NCBI GenBank assembly: GCA_963565915.1
Contig: OY751486.1
Span: 3,286,001-3,350,000, forward strand
Direction of reading: 5' to 3'
Length of the DNA: 64,000 bases
DNA from: Entoloma clypeatum
Lineage: Eukaryota > Basidiomycota > Agaricomycetes > Agaricales > Entolomataceae
Shown: positions 1 through 10,957 of the stretch, piece after piece
Position numbering within the stretch: position 1 is the stretch's first letter
Layout: every line of letters begins with the position of its first letter
Notes under the pieces: generated by a model
What the model was told of the DNA's origin: nothing
What the model saw: the letters and a program-made list of their open reading frames with translations, nothing else
Database searches by the model: none
Made by a program: the position numbers and the translations under genes

Positions 1-61
1 GTACACATCGCGAGACTTGTTCGGTCTTCATTGTTGTGTTTGGTGTTTGTGTGTGTGATAG

Positions 62-904
62 AGATATCGCTCGCGCTCATCCCCAGACTCACTTCCTTCG
101 TTTCAACGCGCAGCACGCTTTGCGGATCGCATTATCCGACAGGAGCGGAGAACCGGTGCTCCGCCTTATCGGACTTGGGTGGACTTCCGTGCAGTCTTTA
201 CAGCGGAGTTCACTCCAAAGAATGAGGAACAGGATGCGAGACTGATCCTCGAAGGAGAATCCTATTATCAAGGTCAACGGGATGTCGAGACCTATATTGA
301 TGAGTTCAAAGACTACATTGACAAAGCGGGCTATCAGGAGGATACCAACATCATACTCACATTCCGCCATGGTCTCCGTTCCGACATTTAGAACGAGATT
401 GCCACCCTGACCCACGGACGGCCTGCGGATGACAACCCTGATGAGTGGTACTCTGCAGCACAAGTCAATGACGACAATAGGATTGCCAACAAAGCCTTCA
501 AAGCCACTGCTCCGACCCGCACCTCCGCTTTCCGCAATGTTGTCGGACCACGAGTACCTGGCACCTCAGTATTCCCTTGCCCCTACATTCCATTCACTCC
601 GTGTACAACTCCGCTCGCATCCACATCCACTCCGCCAACAAGGGACCCCAATGCAATGGACATTGATACTTCACGCGTCAAAGGCAAGAATGCCAATGCA
701 TGCTTCAGATGTAACAAAATGGGTCACTTTAGTCGTGAATGCCCCCTTCGCTTCGACGTTCGCTTCATGACAACGGAGGAGCAGGATGAGTTTGTTATGG
801 AACAACTGGTGGTCAAGGATGCAGCGGAAGGCAACTCCGTTCTACCCACGGAGTCTGCAGAGTCGGAGGAAGGACAGGAGGATTTTCCTCCCCACAGCGA
901 GTGA
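62..904 (+). pseudogene. gag: gypsy gag (capsid/nucleocapsid) with internal stop
   Basis: The frame has a retrotransposon gag domain: the typical stretch around 180-390 includes the residues TAEFTPKNEEQDAR. A CCHC zinc knuckle follows at 707-751 (CFRCNKMGHFSREC). The protein would form the particle and bind the element RNA. A TAG at 389-391 breaks the frame and is easily explained by CAG to TAG. Two stops at 56-61 close the frame on the 5' side, so the true start is lost or outside the window. The frame ends at a TGA at 902-904 and overlaps the pol frame by a few bases in a different register, so pol is either made by frameshifting or was shifted by an indel. Confidence 0.85.
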
Positions 905-3900
905 ACAGTGCGCCCTCGTTGTCTGCTAACAATCGTTATGCTGCCTTATTTATGGAACAATATGATCCTATACCCTCCATCTCTAAGCCTGCAAACGATC
1001 CCATAGTTGCACCCAACTCCGCAAATCCCATCCGCCTTCACCTCTCTAAATGGGAGTGTCGGCTTCCAAAACAATATGTCCTTGCCTCTGCTCACTCCGA
1101 CAATTCTATTGAACTAGACATAGTTCTTGAAACTACCGACACCAAAGACACACTATCACAAAAGGCCTTACTCGACAGCGGGGCAACAGGGTCGTTTATT
1201 GAACGCACTCTGGTTGAGAAACATCGACTCTCTACTCAAAAACTACAACGCGCAATTCCGGTATACAACATCGACGGAACTCCAAATGAGGCCGGAGCAA
1301 TAATGGAGGTGTTGGATGTAGTGCTCTGCTATCGGGATCACTCGGAACGGACCCAGCTTGCAGTCACAAGTTTGGGAAAACAAGAAATCATGTTAGGCTT
1401 CACTTGGCTCAAAGAACACAACCCCGAGGTAGATTGGACATCAGGGGAAGTGAAGATGAGCCGGTGTCCTGCACGATGTCGGACATGCCACCAGGAGGCA
1501 GCCCAAGAGCAGAAGGAGCAGAAGTTTGAACAAGTCCGCATCTGAGCCTGTCGGATGGGTTCCACTCCGACGTCCGGTCTAGAGAAGGAGGCTCCACGTG
1601 GCCCATGGGTGGAGGATGTCACAGAAGGAGAGGAACCGGAGGAGTTAGCAGAAGACGATGAGGAAGAGGATGAGTTTGAGGAGGGAGATCGCCTTTTTGT
1701 CGAAACAGTACCCGCGGAGGCAGAGTTCATCCACACTTCATCCAATATCTCGCAACGTCTATCGGAGGCATTCCTCAGTAACCAAAAACCTAAATCTTTC
1801 CGCGACTCTGTACCGGACCACTTGTTTGACTTCAAAGACGTATTCTCAAAGACCTCTTTTGACACCTTACCGGAAGAGCGGACTTGGGACCACGCCATTG
1901 AACTTGTTCCGGATGCCTCTCCGGCGGGGTGTAAGGTATATCCGCTTGCTCTGAACGAACAGAAGGAACTCAACGCATTTTTGGAGGAAAACCTTGCAAC
2001 TGGTCGAATCCACCCTTCCAAGTCTCCGATGGCATCTCCGGTATTTTACATCAAGAAGAAGGATGGCTCCCTTCGTCTTGTACAAGACTACCGGTCACTC
2101 AACTCCAAAACTATCAAAAACAAGTATCCACTTCCGCTCATATCTGAACTGATCAATAAACTTCAACGTGCTCAATACTTCACCAAGCTCGACATCCACT
2201 GGGGCTACAACAATGTGTGGATAAAACCCGGAGACGAATGGAAGGCTGCTTTTTGGACCAATCGTGGACTCTATGAACCGTTGGTGATGTTCTTCGGCCT
2301 CACTAATAGTCCATCCACATTCCAGACTATGATGAACGAGATCTTTCAGGACCTTATCACTGAAGGTGTAGTCTGTGTTTACCTCAACGATATACTCATC
2401 TTCACGGAGACCCTTGCGGAGCATCGGAGAGTCACACGGATCGTACTGGAACGACTTCATGAACACAAACTCTATCTAAAACCAGAGAAATGTGAGTTTG
2501 AACAAACGCGCATTGAATACCTAGGCCTTATTATCGAACAAGGACACATAGAGATGGATCCGGTGAAGGTAGCGGGGGTCGCGGAGTGGCCTGCTCTGAC
2601 AAACGTCCAAGAAGTATAGTCCTTTCTGAGATTCACTAACTTCTATCGCCGTTTTATTGAAGGGTTTTCGGACATCGCGCGCCCTCTTTTCAAGCTCATG
2701 AAGAAAGGGCACCTCTGGTCTTGGAAGGAGGGAGAAGTGTCCGCATTTGCGGAGTTGAAGCGGAGGATTACATCCGCTCCGATCCTGGTCCTAGCTGATC
2801 ATGGAAAGGAGTGGCGGATAGAAGCGGATAGCTCGGACTTTGCAACCGGAGCAGTACTGTCCCAACCAACAGAGGACGGTAAGTGGCACCCTGTCGCATT
2901 CTATTCCAAAAGCCTTAGTCCGGTGGAACGCAACTACGAGATCTACGACAAGGAGATGTTGGCAGTGGTCCGCGCATTGGAGGAGTGGAGGCACTTCCTT
3001 GAAGGAGCAGAGAAGACAGTGGAGATTTGGACGGACCACAAAAATCTTGAGTATTTCATGACAGCTCAAAAACTAAATTGACGACAGGCTAGATGGTCCT
3101 TATACCTCGCTTGTTTCGATTTCAAAATGCACCATCAACCTGGCAAGTCAATGGGCAAGTCCGACGCTTTGTCCCGACAAGTGGACCACGGAGACGGATC
3201 GCGGGACAATGAAAACATCATCCTTCTTCGACCAGAATTGTTTGCAGTGCGAGCAATGCGGGGGGTAACTGTTCAAGGGGAAGAACGCAACGTCCTCCGC
3301 CAGGTCCGACAGGGAATCCGAGAGGGGTTACTGGAAGTTAGTGTGGCGGAGGTTGTCAAATCCCTTCCGACTGTCAGAGCGGGGTCCGTCCGTAGTGCGG
3401 AGTGGAGGCAAGCGGAAGGTTTGCTCTACTTCAGGGATCGTATCTATGTTCCTAACAATCCCCAACTGCGTCATCGGATCCTCACACAACACCATGACAC
3501 TCCGGTGGCCGGACATCCTGGACGGTGGAAAACCTTGGAACTGGTGTCGCGCAATTACTGGTGGCCACACATGTCTCGTTTAATAGGTCAATATTGCAAG
3601 ACATGCGACCCTTGTCTCCGCACCAAGGTCCGATGCACTCCGCCCTCCGGAGAGCTCAATCCGCTACCAGTCCCCACGGAGCGATGGCAAGTAACCAGTG
3701 TTGACTTCATTACTGAACTACCAGAAGCCCATGGCTACGACGCTATCATGGTCGTAGTGGACTCAGTAGAGAAGCGGGAACACTTCATCCCAACGCACTC
3801 CGACATCTCCGCACTCGGGACTGCACGCTCCTATGTTCAAAATGTCTGGAAACTCCACAGACTACCAGAGGCCATTGTCTCCAACCGAGGACCACAGTTT

Positions 3901-4767
3901 GTCGCCAAGTTCACACGCAAACTATACAGGCTGCATCACATTAAGGTTTCTGCCTCGACAGCCTACCATCCGCAGTCAGACGGACAGACGGAGCGGGTCA
4001 ATCAAGGATTGGAACAATACCTTCGCCTATTCGTCAGTGAACGTCAAGACGATTGGGACGAATGGCTTCCAATGGCGGAATTTGCATACAACAACCATGT
4101 TCACACATCGACACGTCAAACTCCATTCTACATTGACACCGGCCGCCATCCGTGCATGGGATTCAAACCTCGCGTGAAGCGGACGGAGATCGAGGCGGTA
4201 GCGGGTTTCAGCCAGCGGATGAAGTCCGCTCTAGAGGAGGCTCGCGCAGCACTGACAAAGGCAAAAGATGACATGGCACGATACTACAACCAGCATCGGA
4301 GCACCACTCCGACATTCCGCCCGGGGGACAAGGTCTTTTTAGACTCATCAGACCTCAAAACCACCCGACCCACAAAAAAGCTTGCACATCGATACGTAGG
4401 CCCTTTCCCAGTGGTCCGACCTGTCGGAACACATGCCTATGAACTTCGCCTTCCCCCTTCCATGTCCCGCGTTCACCCAGTATTCCATGTCGTCAAACTT
4501 TCACTAGTTCCCGACGACCCTTTCCGACGCCAAGTCCGCTCTCCTCCGCCTCCGACGGTAGTCGGGGAAGAATTAGAGTACGATGTTGAAAACCTCTTGG
4601 ACAGCCGACTGCATCGAGGCAAGCTTCAATTCTTGGTCAAATGGAAGGGATATGGCTACGAAGAGAATTCCTGGGAAGCAGAAGACAATGTCCACGCTCC
4701 GCGCCTAGTCTGCGACTTCTACCGACGTCATCTGGGAGCTCCGCGATATTCGACTCATTTCGCCTGA
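901..4767 (+). pseudogene. pol: gypsy pol: protease, RT, RNase H, integrase, chromodomain; three stops
   Basis: One frame carries all the enzymes of the element. The aspartic protease motif LLDSGATGSFIE lies near 1167-1203. RT runs from about 1950 to 2620, and RNase H from about 2700 to 3080 with DKEMLAVVRALEEWRHFLEG. Integrase follows with an HHCC finger (3470-3630) and the core. A chromodomain at about 4575-4730 contains FLVKWKGYGYEENSWE. In-frame stops lie at 1543-1545 (TGA), 2617-2619 (TAG) and 3079-3081 (TGA). The RT box reads YLNDILIF where the family has Y-x-DD, and the second integrase aspartate is asparagine (SNRGPQF for SDRGPQF). Arginines of the RT core have become His or Trp. All are C-to-T or G-to-A type changes. 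No active enzyme can come from this copy. Confidence 0.93.
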
Positions 4768-4801
4768 CACGTCGAGACACCGTGCCTTGAAGGGGGGGTG
4801 A

Positions 4802-5234
4802 TGTAAGGGCAACCACTTTCACTTTTCACTTTTCCTTTACTTTCTTCCTTTCCTTTCTATTCCACCATCTCCAACGTCCTCCAATCGTATCCGCTGTCTC
4901 CGACATCTTATCCGCCTCTCCGCATCCGACGACTCCGCCCCCATCCGCTACTCCGCACGTCGGATCACAGGTACTATCATTCATCTTGTTTCCATTCATC
5001 CTTCATCGCTACTCCCGATCATTGCTCATCATTCATGTGTCTCGTTTTATCTCTTATTTCATATCTCATTTTACTATTTATCTCGCTAGCTTGCAGGGGA
5101 ATCCTTAGAACTTTCTCTTCGGATCTCCCTTGCAAGGTGTGTGTTGTATTACTTATCAGACTGCTCAATCTAAACTTCGGATCTCCCTTGCAAGTATCTG
5201 AGTTTGAGTCTTGGATCGTAAGGTCGCCCTTACA
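4802..5234 (+). repeat. 3' LTR of the gypsy element
   Basis: The LTR begins TGTAAGGGC and ends GCCCTTACA, a 9-bp perfect terminal inverted repeat with the standard TG...CA ends. A purine-rich polypurine tract (about 4789-4798, a run of seven G) lies just upstream. The LTR holds two copies of the phrase CTTCGGATCTCCCTTGCAAG, near 5117-5136 and 5177-5196, and a pyrimidine-rich, TCCGC-rich 5' half. Confidence 0.92.
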
Positions 5235-6828
5235 GAGGTGGAGAGTTTGACGAATACAAGGATGTACTTGCCGATCATGGAGTTCTGATCGACGTCACAC
5301 TCCCGTATCAGCACCAGCAGAACGGTAGAGCAGAACGGATAAATCGAACCCTGTGGGAGAAATCTCAGGCCTTGCGCTTCGACGCATGCTTACCCCCTAT
5401 GTGGTGGGAATTCTGTTTGGAACATGCAGCGTTTCTCTACAACAGAACGCCCATGCAGCGTCTCGAATGGAATACCCCTTACTTCAGGGTGACCAATGAG
5501 ATGCCCGATATTTCAAGCATCAGAGTCTTCGGATGTCAGGCATATGTGTATATCCCAAAGGAAAAACGTAGAAATTCCCTGGAGTCTAGATCTCGATTGA
5601 TGATTTATCTCGGATCAAAGCCAGGGGTCAAAGGATACCGTTTCATGGATCCTGAGACTAATACGATTTTCATGGGCGGGAAAGCTATCTTTGATGAAAG
5701 CAAGTATCCTAGATGCCACATCGACCCTTTGCCAGAAAACCATCCAGAAATGGAAAACCCAGAACCGGCTGATGAGTTTGAGGACCTCATCCCCGGAAAT
5801 GATGACAATGACAGTCATTATGAAAAACCTCACGACCCTGTTCCCACTGGACAGGATCACCCTGAATCAGACGATGACTTGCCGTCTAGCGAGCCCGACG
5901 ATGAACCATGAGTACCCACTCCGGAACCCGAACAAGTACCAGATTGACCGATCAGGGAACAATGAGTTCGGAGAATGCCAGGTAGCATCTATGGAGAAGA
6001 CACCCCTGCTTCCGATCTTGAAAAAATGGATCGAAGACGTAGATTAGGCGGTCAAACGGCATGGATGAACGATCTCCTAATGGAGGCAATCTCTATCCAA
6101 GTGGGCATCATCGAAATGTCACACAAAGATATATACCCTCTTCCAAACAAAGAAGATTGGTATGCAGCAGAACGAAAGGAGCTAGACATGCTCAAAAGCC
6201 GTGGGGTGATCACGGAGTTAGTACCCCTACCTACAGGGAGGAAAGCTCTAAGGAACAAATGGGTTTACAACGAAAAATCCGACAGGCGTTTGAAAGCGTG
6301 CCTTGTCGCAAAAGGCTTCTCACAGGTAGAAGGGATCGACTTCGATCAGATCTTCTCACCGGTAGTGAGGTACGAGACCATCCGGTTGATTCTGGCATTG
6401 ACAGCCCTTGAAGGGTGGTTCATGACATTCTTGGACGTCTCATCAGCCTTCCTCTATGGAACACTCCATGAGGAAATTTACATGCGACAGCCTGAGGGCT
6501 ACATAGTAAAAGGGAAAGAACACTTCATGTACCGACTATACAAAGCCCTATACGGTCTTAAGCAGGCCGCATTAGCCTGGTGGAGGGAACTTGATTCCTC
6601 CATGAAAAAGCTCGGTTTTGTCCGGCTTCACTCCAATGCGGGAGTTTTCATTCACACAAGTACCAAAGGGGAAACTGTAATCGCCGTCATTTATGTCGAT
6701 GACTCTGCTTTTCTCGGCACAAACCGAGAGTACACGCTAGAGAAGAAAAAGGCCTTCATGACAACATGGGAATGTAGGGACCTAGGCCACCTAGTGTCTA
6801 ACCGAAAGAATTTCTCTCAATCCAAATA

Positions 6829-7042
6829 CAGTGCCTCACAAAACTGATTCAATGTTTGTTGTTTTTTGAATACCTTCAAGATAACTCTGCAAAGAATACC
6901 AATTGAATTAAACCTTTGGTATATAATTGAAAGCCCTACTTCAGGGCTTTCAGAATATAAAGGAATCATATGATTTAGATCAGAATCCATGGAGATATGA
7001 TTAAATTAAATCAGCAACTCATTGAATCAGTTTTGTGAGTAC
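6829..7042 (+). repeat. Left terminal inverted repeat of Tc1, with two opposed inner motifs
   Basis: This arm pairs with 8235-8447. A 20-bp motif (CTCACAAAACTGATTCAATG) lies at the outer end, 6835-6854, and again at the inner edge, 7020-7039, but in reverse orientation. Outer and inner copies are candidate transposase binding sites. Confidence 0.88.
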
Positions 7043-7190
7043 CTATGGCAATTATCAGAATCAAATGCTTCACTGGTTGTATGGTAACCAGTTGTCATGA
7101 CTTACTGATGGAACTTGAATAGAACCCTGATGGGTTGTCAAGGAAAGTTGTATAAGAAGAATCCAACCTCAACAGCCTCCATAATTAATC

Positions 7191-8207
7191 ATGCGCCCTA
7201 TCTCCTCTTCCCACAAGGAAAACATTCTTTCTCTGGCCTCCAATGGTCACTCCACTCATCATATTGCCTCTAACCTGGGTGTCAGCCAACCAACTGTCTC
7301 CAGAGTGCTTCAGAATCTTCTTTCTCATCGCAATCTCTCTTCTGTTGGTTGTCCATCCAAGCTTTCTCCCACCAACACATGAAACATACTTTCACAAATC
7401 ACCTCAGGGAGAGCCTCCAATGCTGTGCAGGCTACCAAACACATCAACACTGTCATCTCCAATCCTGTCTCCCCAGAAACTGTGAGAAGGGTTCTCAGAA
7501 AACATGAATTCAAGGCTGTAACAAAGAAGAAAAGACCTTTCTTAAAGGCCATACATCGGAAGAGGCGGTTGGCATTTGCTATGAAGCACAGGGAATGGAC
7601 AGTGGAGGACTGGAAGAGGGTCATTTGGTCAGATGAGACCAAAATCAACAGGTTTAGGTCAGATGGCAAGGAATGGGTCTGGAAAAAGAAGGGTGAGGGG
7701 CTTATTGAAAGAGAGGTTCAGGGCACAGTCAAGTTTGGGGGAGGAAATATTATGGTTTGGGGTTGTATGGGTTGGGAAGGTGTGGGGAGACTTGCAGAGG
7801 TTGAGGGGAAGATGGATGCTGATCAGTATGTGTCCATTTTGGAGGACAATTTGCTGCCCAACATGGAGGAGAGTGGAATCTCTGAAGAGGAGATCATTTT
7901 TCAGCAGGACAATGACCCCAAGCACACCTCCAAGAAGGCCAAAAAATGGATGGACAGCAAGAATACTGCTCTGCTGGATTGGCCTGCACAGTCCCCAGAC
8001 CTCAATCCTATTGAACACCTCTGGGTTCATATTAAAAGGAAGTTGAATGAATATCCAACACCACCCAAGGGAGTCTGGGAGATTTGGGACAGAGCAGCAG
8101 AGATGTGGAATAATATAGAGCCAGAAGTGTGTCAAAACCTGATAGAAAGTATGCCAAGAAGGGTAGAGGCAGTAATCAAAGCTAAGGGGGGTAATACCAA
8201 GTACTAA
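7191..8207 (+). pseudogene. Tc1-family DD34E transposase with one in-frame stop
   Basis: The frame would give 338 residues. The N-terminal helix-turn-helix is visible (HHIASNLGVSQPTVSRVL), followed by the second DNA-binding domain and the catalytic core. The first aspartate lies in WSDETKINRF, the second in QQDNDPKHTS, and the glutamate in SPDLNPIEHLW; exactly 34 residues separate the second Asp and the Glu, as in Tc1. The single defect is TGA at 7380-7382, at a place where a CGA arginine codon would fit. All catalytic residues are intact, so the copy seems to have been inactivated recently. The enzyme would cut and paste its own element at TA sites. Confidence 0.92.
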
Positions 8208-8234
8208 AGTATAAAATACTGTATTTATTGTACA

Positions 8235-8447
8235 TACTCACAAAACTGATTCAATGAGTCCCTGAAGTAATTTGATCATATATTGATCATTTTTTATGGG
8301 AATTACATAATTATTGCAGATTCCGAGAGTCCTGAAGCAGGGCTTTTAACCAGGTACCAATACCTTCTTTTGATTGGCATTATTTGCAAAGTTATTTTGA
8401 AGGTATTCACAAAGCAGCAAACATTGAATCAGTTTTGTGAGGCACTG
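8235..8447 (+). repeat. Right terminal inverted repeat of Tc1
   Basis: Mirror of the left arm. The 20-bp motif lies at 8237-8256 (inner, forward) and 8422-8441 (outer, reversed). The two motifs are perfectly kept although the sequence between them differs at many places from the left arm. Confidence 0.88.
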
Positions 8448-9340
8448 TAAGGCAACATGGGAAGAGGATCTTCATTGATCAAGTACCTTACCTTGAAAAA
8501 ATTCTTGCACAAATGGGGATGAGCGAATCCAATGCCACCCACACCCCACTCCCAACGGGCTACAAACCCATGAAGTCCGAAGATGAACCCAATACGGAAC
8601 TCAGATCCAAGTACCTATCCGTCATCGGATCACTATTGTACTTAATGATCGGGACAAGACCCGACATTTGTTTCGCCATGATCAAAATGTCCCAATTTTC
8701 CGCAAACCCTACCAAACACCATTTAGAAGTGGCAAGGGATATTTGCAGGTATTTGAAGGCAACAAAAGATTATGCGATCATGTATGATGGTGATTCTGGA
8801 AAAGGAATCTACGCATTTACAGACTCCGATTGGGCATCAGACAAAAACACCAGAAAGTCCACCACTGGTTACTTCATATTGCTGGCATCTGGAGCAGTAA
8901 CATGGGTTTCATCAGCGCAAAAAACCATTGCCCTCTCTTCCACAGAAGCAGAGTACATGGCGCTATCAGATTGCAGTCGCGCAGTGACATGGCTTAGAAG
9001 CATGCTTGCCGAACTTGGAATGCAGATCGGATCAGTTCCGATCTATGGAGACAACAATGGCTCCGTCTTTATCGCATCCAACCCTGTAACTGAGAAGCGA
9101 TCCAAGCACATCGACGTGCGATTCCACTTAGTCAGAGAAAAAGTATCCGAAGGGATTATTACGGTCAAATTCATCGAAGGAGTGAATAACCCCGCAGACC
9201 TTTTAACTAAAAATCTGGGAGAAATCCTCTTCAACAAGTTTATCCCGTACTTTGGATTACTTAGAAACTAGACGAAGAAAGAGTACCTATATGTAAAAAT
9301 GTAAAAATGTATTTAGAAGTATGTACTAAATATGGGGGGG

Positions 9341-9646
9341 TGTTGAAACTTTTCCACACATAGATTAGATTAGATTACATCATGTGACCATTTACATATC
9401 TTCGATTACATACTTATTTGGTTGGTACAAACAGTAGTACGGTATATAAGACCAGGAAACTGTCAATATCAATAAGTTGTCTCTTGACTCTTAACCAGCT
9501 CCATTGCTCTTATCAGCCTCAACCACTCTCACCAGCCTCACCCTCCCAAACCATGTAAGCGGCTAGAACGGTTAAGTAGAGTACTTCCACACTGTAGCTG
9601 TGTTGCTCAGTACGCCTGTGGCTAGCGCCCAGGTGGAACTTCAACA
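9341..9646 (+). repeat. 3' LTR of the + strand copia element
   Basis: Starts TGTTGAAACTTTT after a run of seven G and ends GGAACTTCAACA. A TATATAA box with ACGGTATATAAGACC lies near 9440-9450. The bases after it are GATTT, the likely target copy. It aligns along its whole length with the LTR at 15162-15470 on the other strand. Confidence 0.93.
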
Positions 9647-9691
9647 GATTTTTATTTTGCCTCAACTGCAGAATGACATGCAAAGCACTGT

Positions 9692-10957
9692 ATACTATCG
9701 TCAACCAGTAGTTCACATCCACCAGTGGTTTGCGTTGTCACAATGTGACCCCTGGCAAAATTGACACCTGATCGCATTGATCATTCTTTCCCTTTCAGTT
9801 GACACCTTCACGTCGCCTCAGGCGAACTTGGATGATAATGTAATAACAGATCACTTGAAGTCCGATATGGCAGGCTGGTGGGCGTGACAACTCACCAAAA
9901 TGGGCCGACTTCTCATCCTCAAACTTTGCATATATTATCAATGGAATGTACTCCGTCATAGGTATATAAGACTAGGTCAAAATCCGAGAGCGACCGGTGG
10001 AGGGATACCTGAGATATTGAGCCAACGCAAACCAGTGGTGGACGCAAACTACTGGCACAGTGGGACCAGACCAATGTACACCTCGAAAACATTGTAAACA
10101 AATAACAATCTAATATATAGTTTATTTGCTGACCACATTGTGGGAACACAAGTAAAATCCATTATTTAATGTGCTCTGCATGTTTCCACTGAGCAAATGC
10201 AAAAGAAAATGCAAAATGTGATTGTGATGTGGCCCCGATATTTCCTTCTCTCAAATGGAGATCCCATTCAAAAATCAAACCACTTGTTTATCCTTTATGA
10301 GAACTGAGTTTGATCCCAGCTTACATAGCAGGAACATGCTGAACAAATTGTTTATTTGATCCCTATGTTCTACCCTCATGCATGAAATTCCCATTGACAA
10401 GGAACATTTGAAAAGAAATCACACTGAGTCCATGATGTGATTGACAACCACACTGCTGCTATGTTTAAAATGTACCCATCACATCCTTTGTAGTCTTTAA
10501 AATCTTTCCTCAAACAAAGAAGAAGATTAAAAATATACAAATGGTGTGATTGTCAATCTCATGATGACTTCACTGTGATTTCTTTTAAAATGTTCTTTGT
10601 CAATGGGAATTCCATGCACAAGGGTAGAACATAGGGATCAAATAAATAATTTGTTCAGCATGTTCCTGCTATGTTGGGATCAAACTCAGTTTTCATAAAG
10701 GATAAACAAGTGGTTTGATTTTTGAATGGGATCTCCATTTGAGAGAAGGAAATATCGGGGCCACATCACAATCACTTTTTGCATTTTCTTTTGCATTTGC
10801 TCAGTGGAAACATGCAGAGCACATTAAATAATGGATTTTACTTGTGTTCCCACAATGTGGTCAGCAAATAAATTATATATTAGATTGTTATTTGTTTACA
10901 ATTTTTTTGAGGGGTACATTGGTCTGGTCCCGCTGTGCCATGGTTGACGATAGTATT
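9692..10957. repeat. Hairpin-type repeat split by an inner foldback element
   Basis: The arm ATACTATCGTCAACCAGTAG... with its continuation to about 9736 has its reverse complement in two pieces: 10024-10055 (AACGCAAACCAGTGG..ACTACTGG) and 10941-10957 (TGGTTGACGATAGTAT). Joining these two pieces makes one continuous arm, so the sequence between them was inserted later. No coding region is visible inside. It is probably a non-autonomous DNA element. Confidence 0.7.
10053..10940. mobile_element. Long foldback (palindromic) element, about 888 bp
   Basis: Left end TGGCACAGTGGGACCAGACC and right end GGTCTGGTCCCGCTGTGCCA are inverted copies. The imperfect pairing continues inward nearly to the centre near 10500, for example the paired stretches around 10140-10190 and 10800-10860. 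No open frame is present. It sits inside an older hairpin. If the ends are CACAGTGGG, a 3-bp TGG could be a target copy; if the ends are TGGCACAG there is no duplication. The family is not identified. Confidence 0.75.

Larger units (their letters stand above)
1..5234 (+). mobile_element. Ty3/gypsy chromovirus retrotransposon, 5' end outside window, degenerate
   Basis: The order gag, protease, reverse transcriptase, RNase H, integrase and C-terminal chromodomain is that of a fungal Ty3/gypsy chromovirus. The element ends in a 433-bp LTR (4802-5234) that starts TGTAAGGGC and ends GCCCTTACA. The base after the LTR falls in the middle of a copia integrase reading frame, so this element jumped into the copia element that follows. 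The 5' LTR and the other copy of the target duplication lie before the window; the first bases after the LTR are GAGGT, which would be the duplicated target if it is 5 bp long. Several stops and changed catalytic residues show that the copy is dead. Confidence 0.95.
6829..8447 (+). mobile_element. Tc1/mariner-type DNA transposon (1619 bp) inserted at TA
   Basis: The element starts CAGTGCCTCAC and ends GTGAGGCACTG and is flanked by TA on both sides (6827-6828 and 8448-8449), the standard Tc1/mariner target duplication. Terminal inverted repeats are about 213 bp long. It encodes one DD34E transposase. Reading the copia host from 6800 across one TA to 8450 restores a continuous copia RT frame, which proves the insertion point. 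Confidence 0.96.
5235..9271 (+). pseudogene. pol: copia pol (integrase C-part, RT, RNase H), interrupted by Tc1
   Basis: The frame from 5235 encodes the second half of a copia integrase (HQQNGRAERINRTLWEK). The RT domain runs from about 6150 to 6790 with LDVSSAFLYGTLHEEIYMRQPEG and the catalytic box IYVDDSAF. After the Tc1 insertion, 8513-9271 gives the end of RT and RNase H (DSDWASDKNTRKSTTGYF, SSTEAEYMALSDC). TGA stops at 5909-5911, 5945-5947 and 5963-5965 sit where CGA arginine codons would restore the frame. Near 6786-6795 the frame also slips: KEFLSIQIRQHGKRIFIDQ is readable across the Tc1 site only in another register. The catalytic boxes of RT and RNase H are intact, so this copy decayed more recently or more mildly than the gypsy copy. 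Confidence 0.9.
5235..9646 (+). mobile_element. Ty1/copia retrotransposon, 3' part, split by gypsy and Tc1 insertions
   Basis: The visible part holds the end of integrase, reverse transcriptase, RNase H, a polypurine tract of seven G at 9334-9340 and a 306-bp 3' LTR. Its 5' half lies before the gypsy element, outside the window. The gypsy element sits in its integrase frame at 5234/5235, and a Tc1 element sits at a TA in the RT region (6829-8447). The LTR belongs to the same family as the deleted minus-strand copy at 12528-15470. Confidence 0.93.

Noticed and set aside
1338..2021. A 227-codon minus-strand frame
   Set aside because: Lies opposite the gypsy protease/RT frame; no domain, produced by codon bias of pol.
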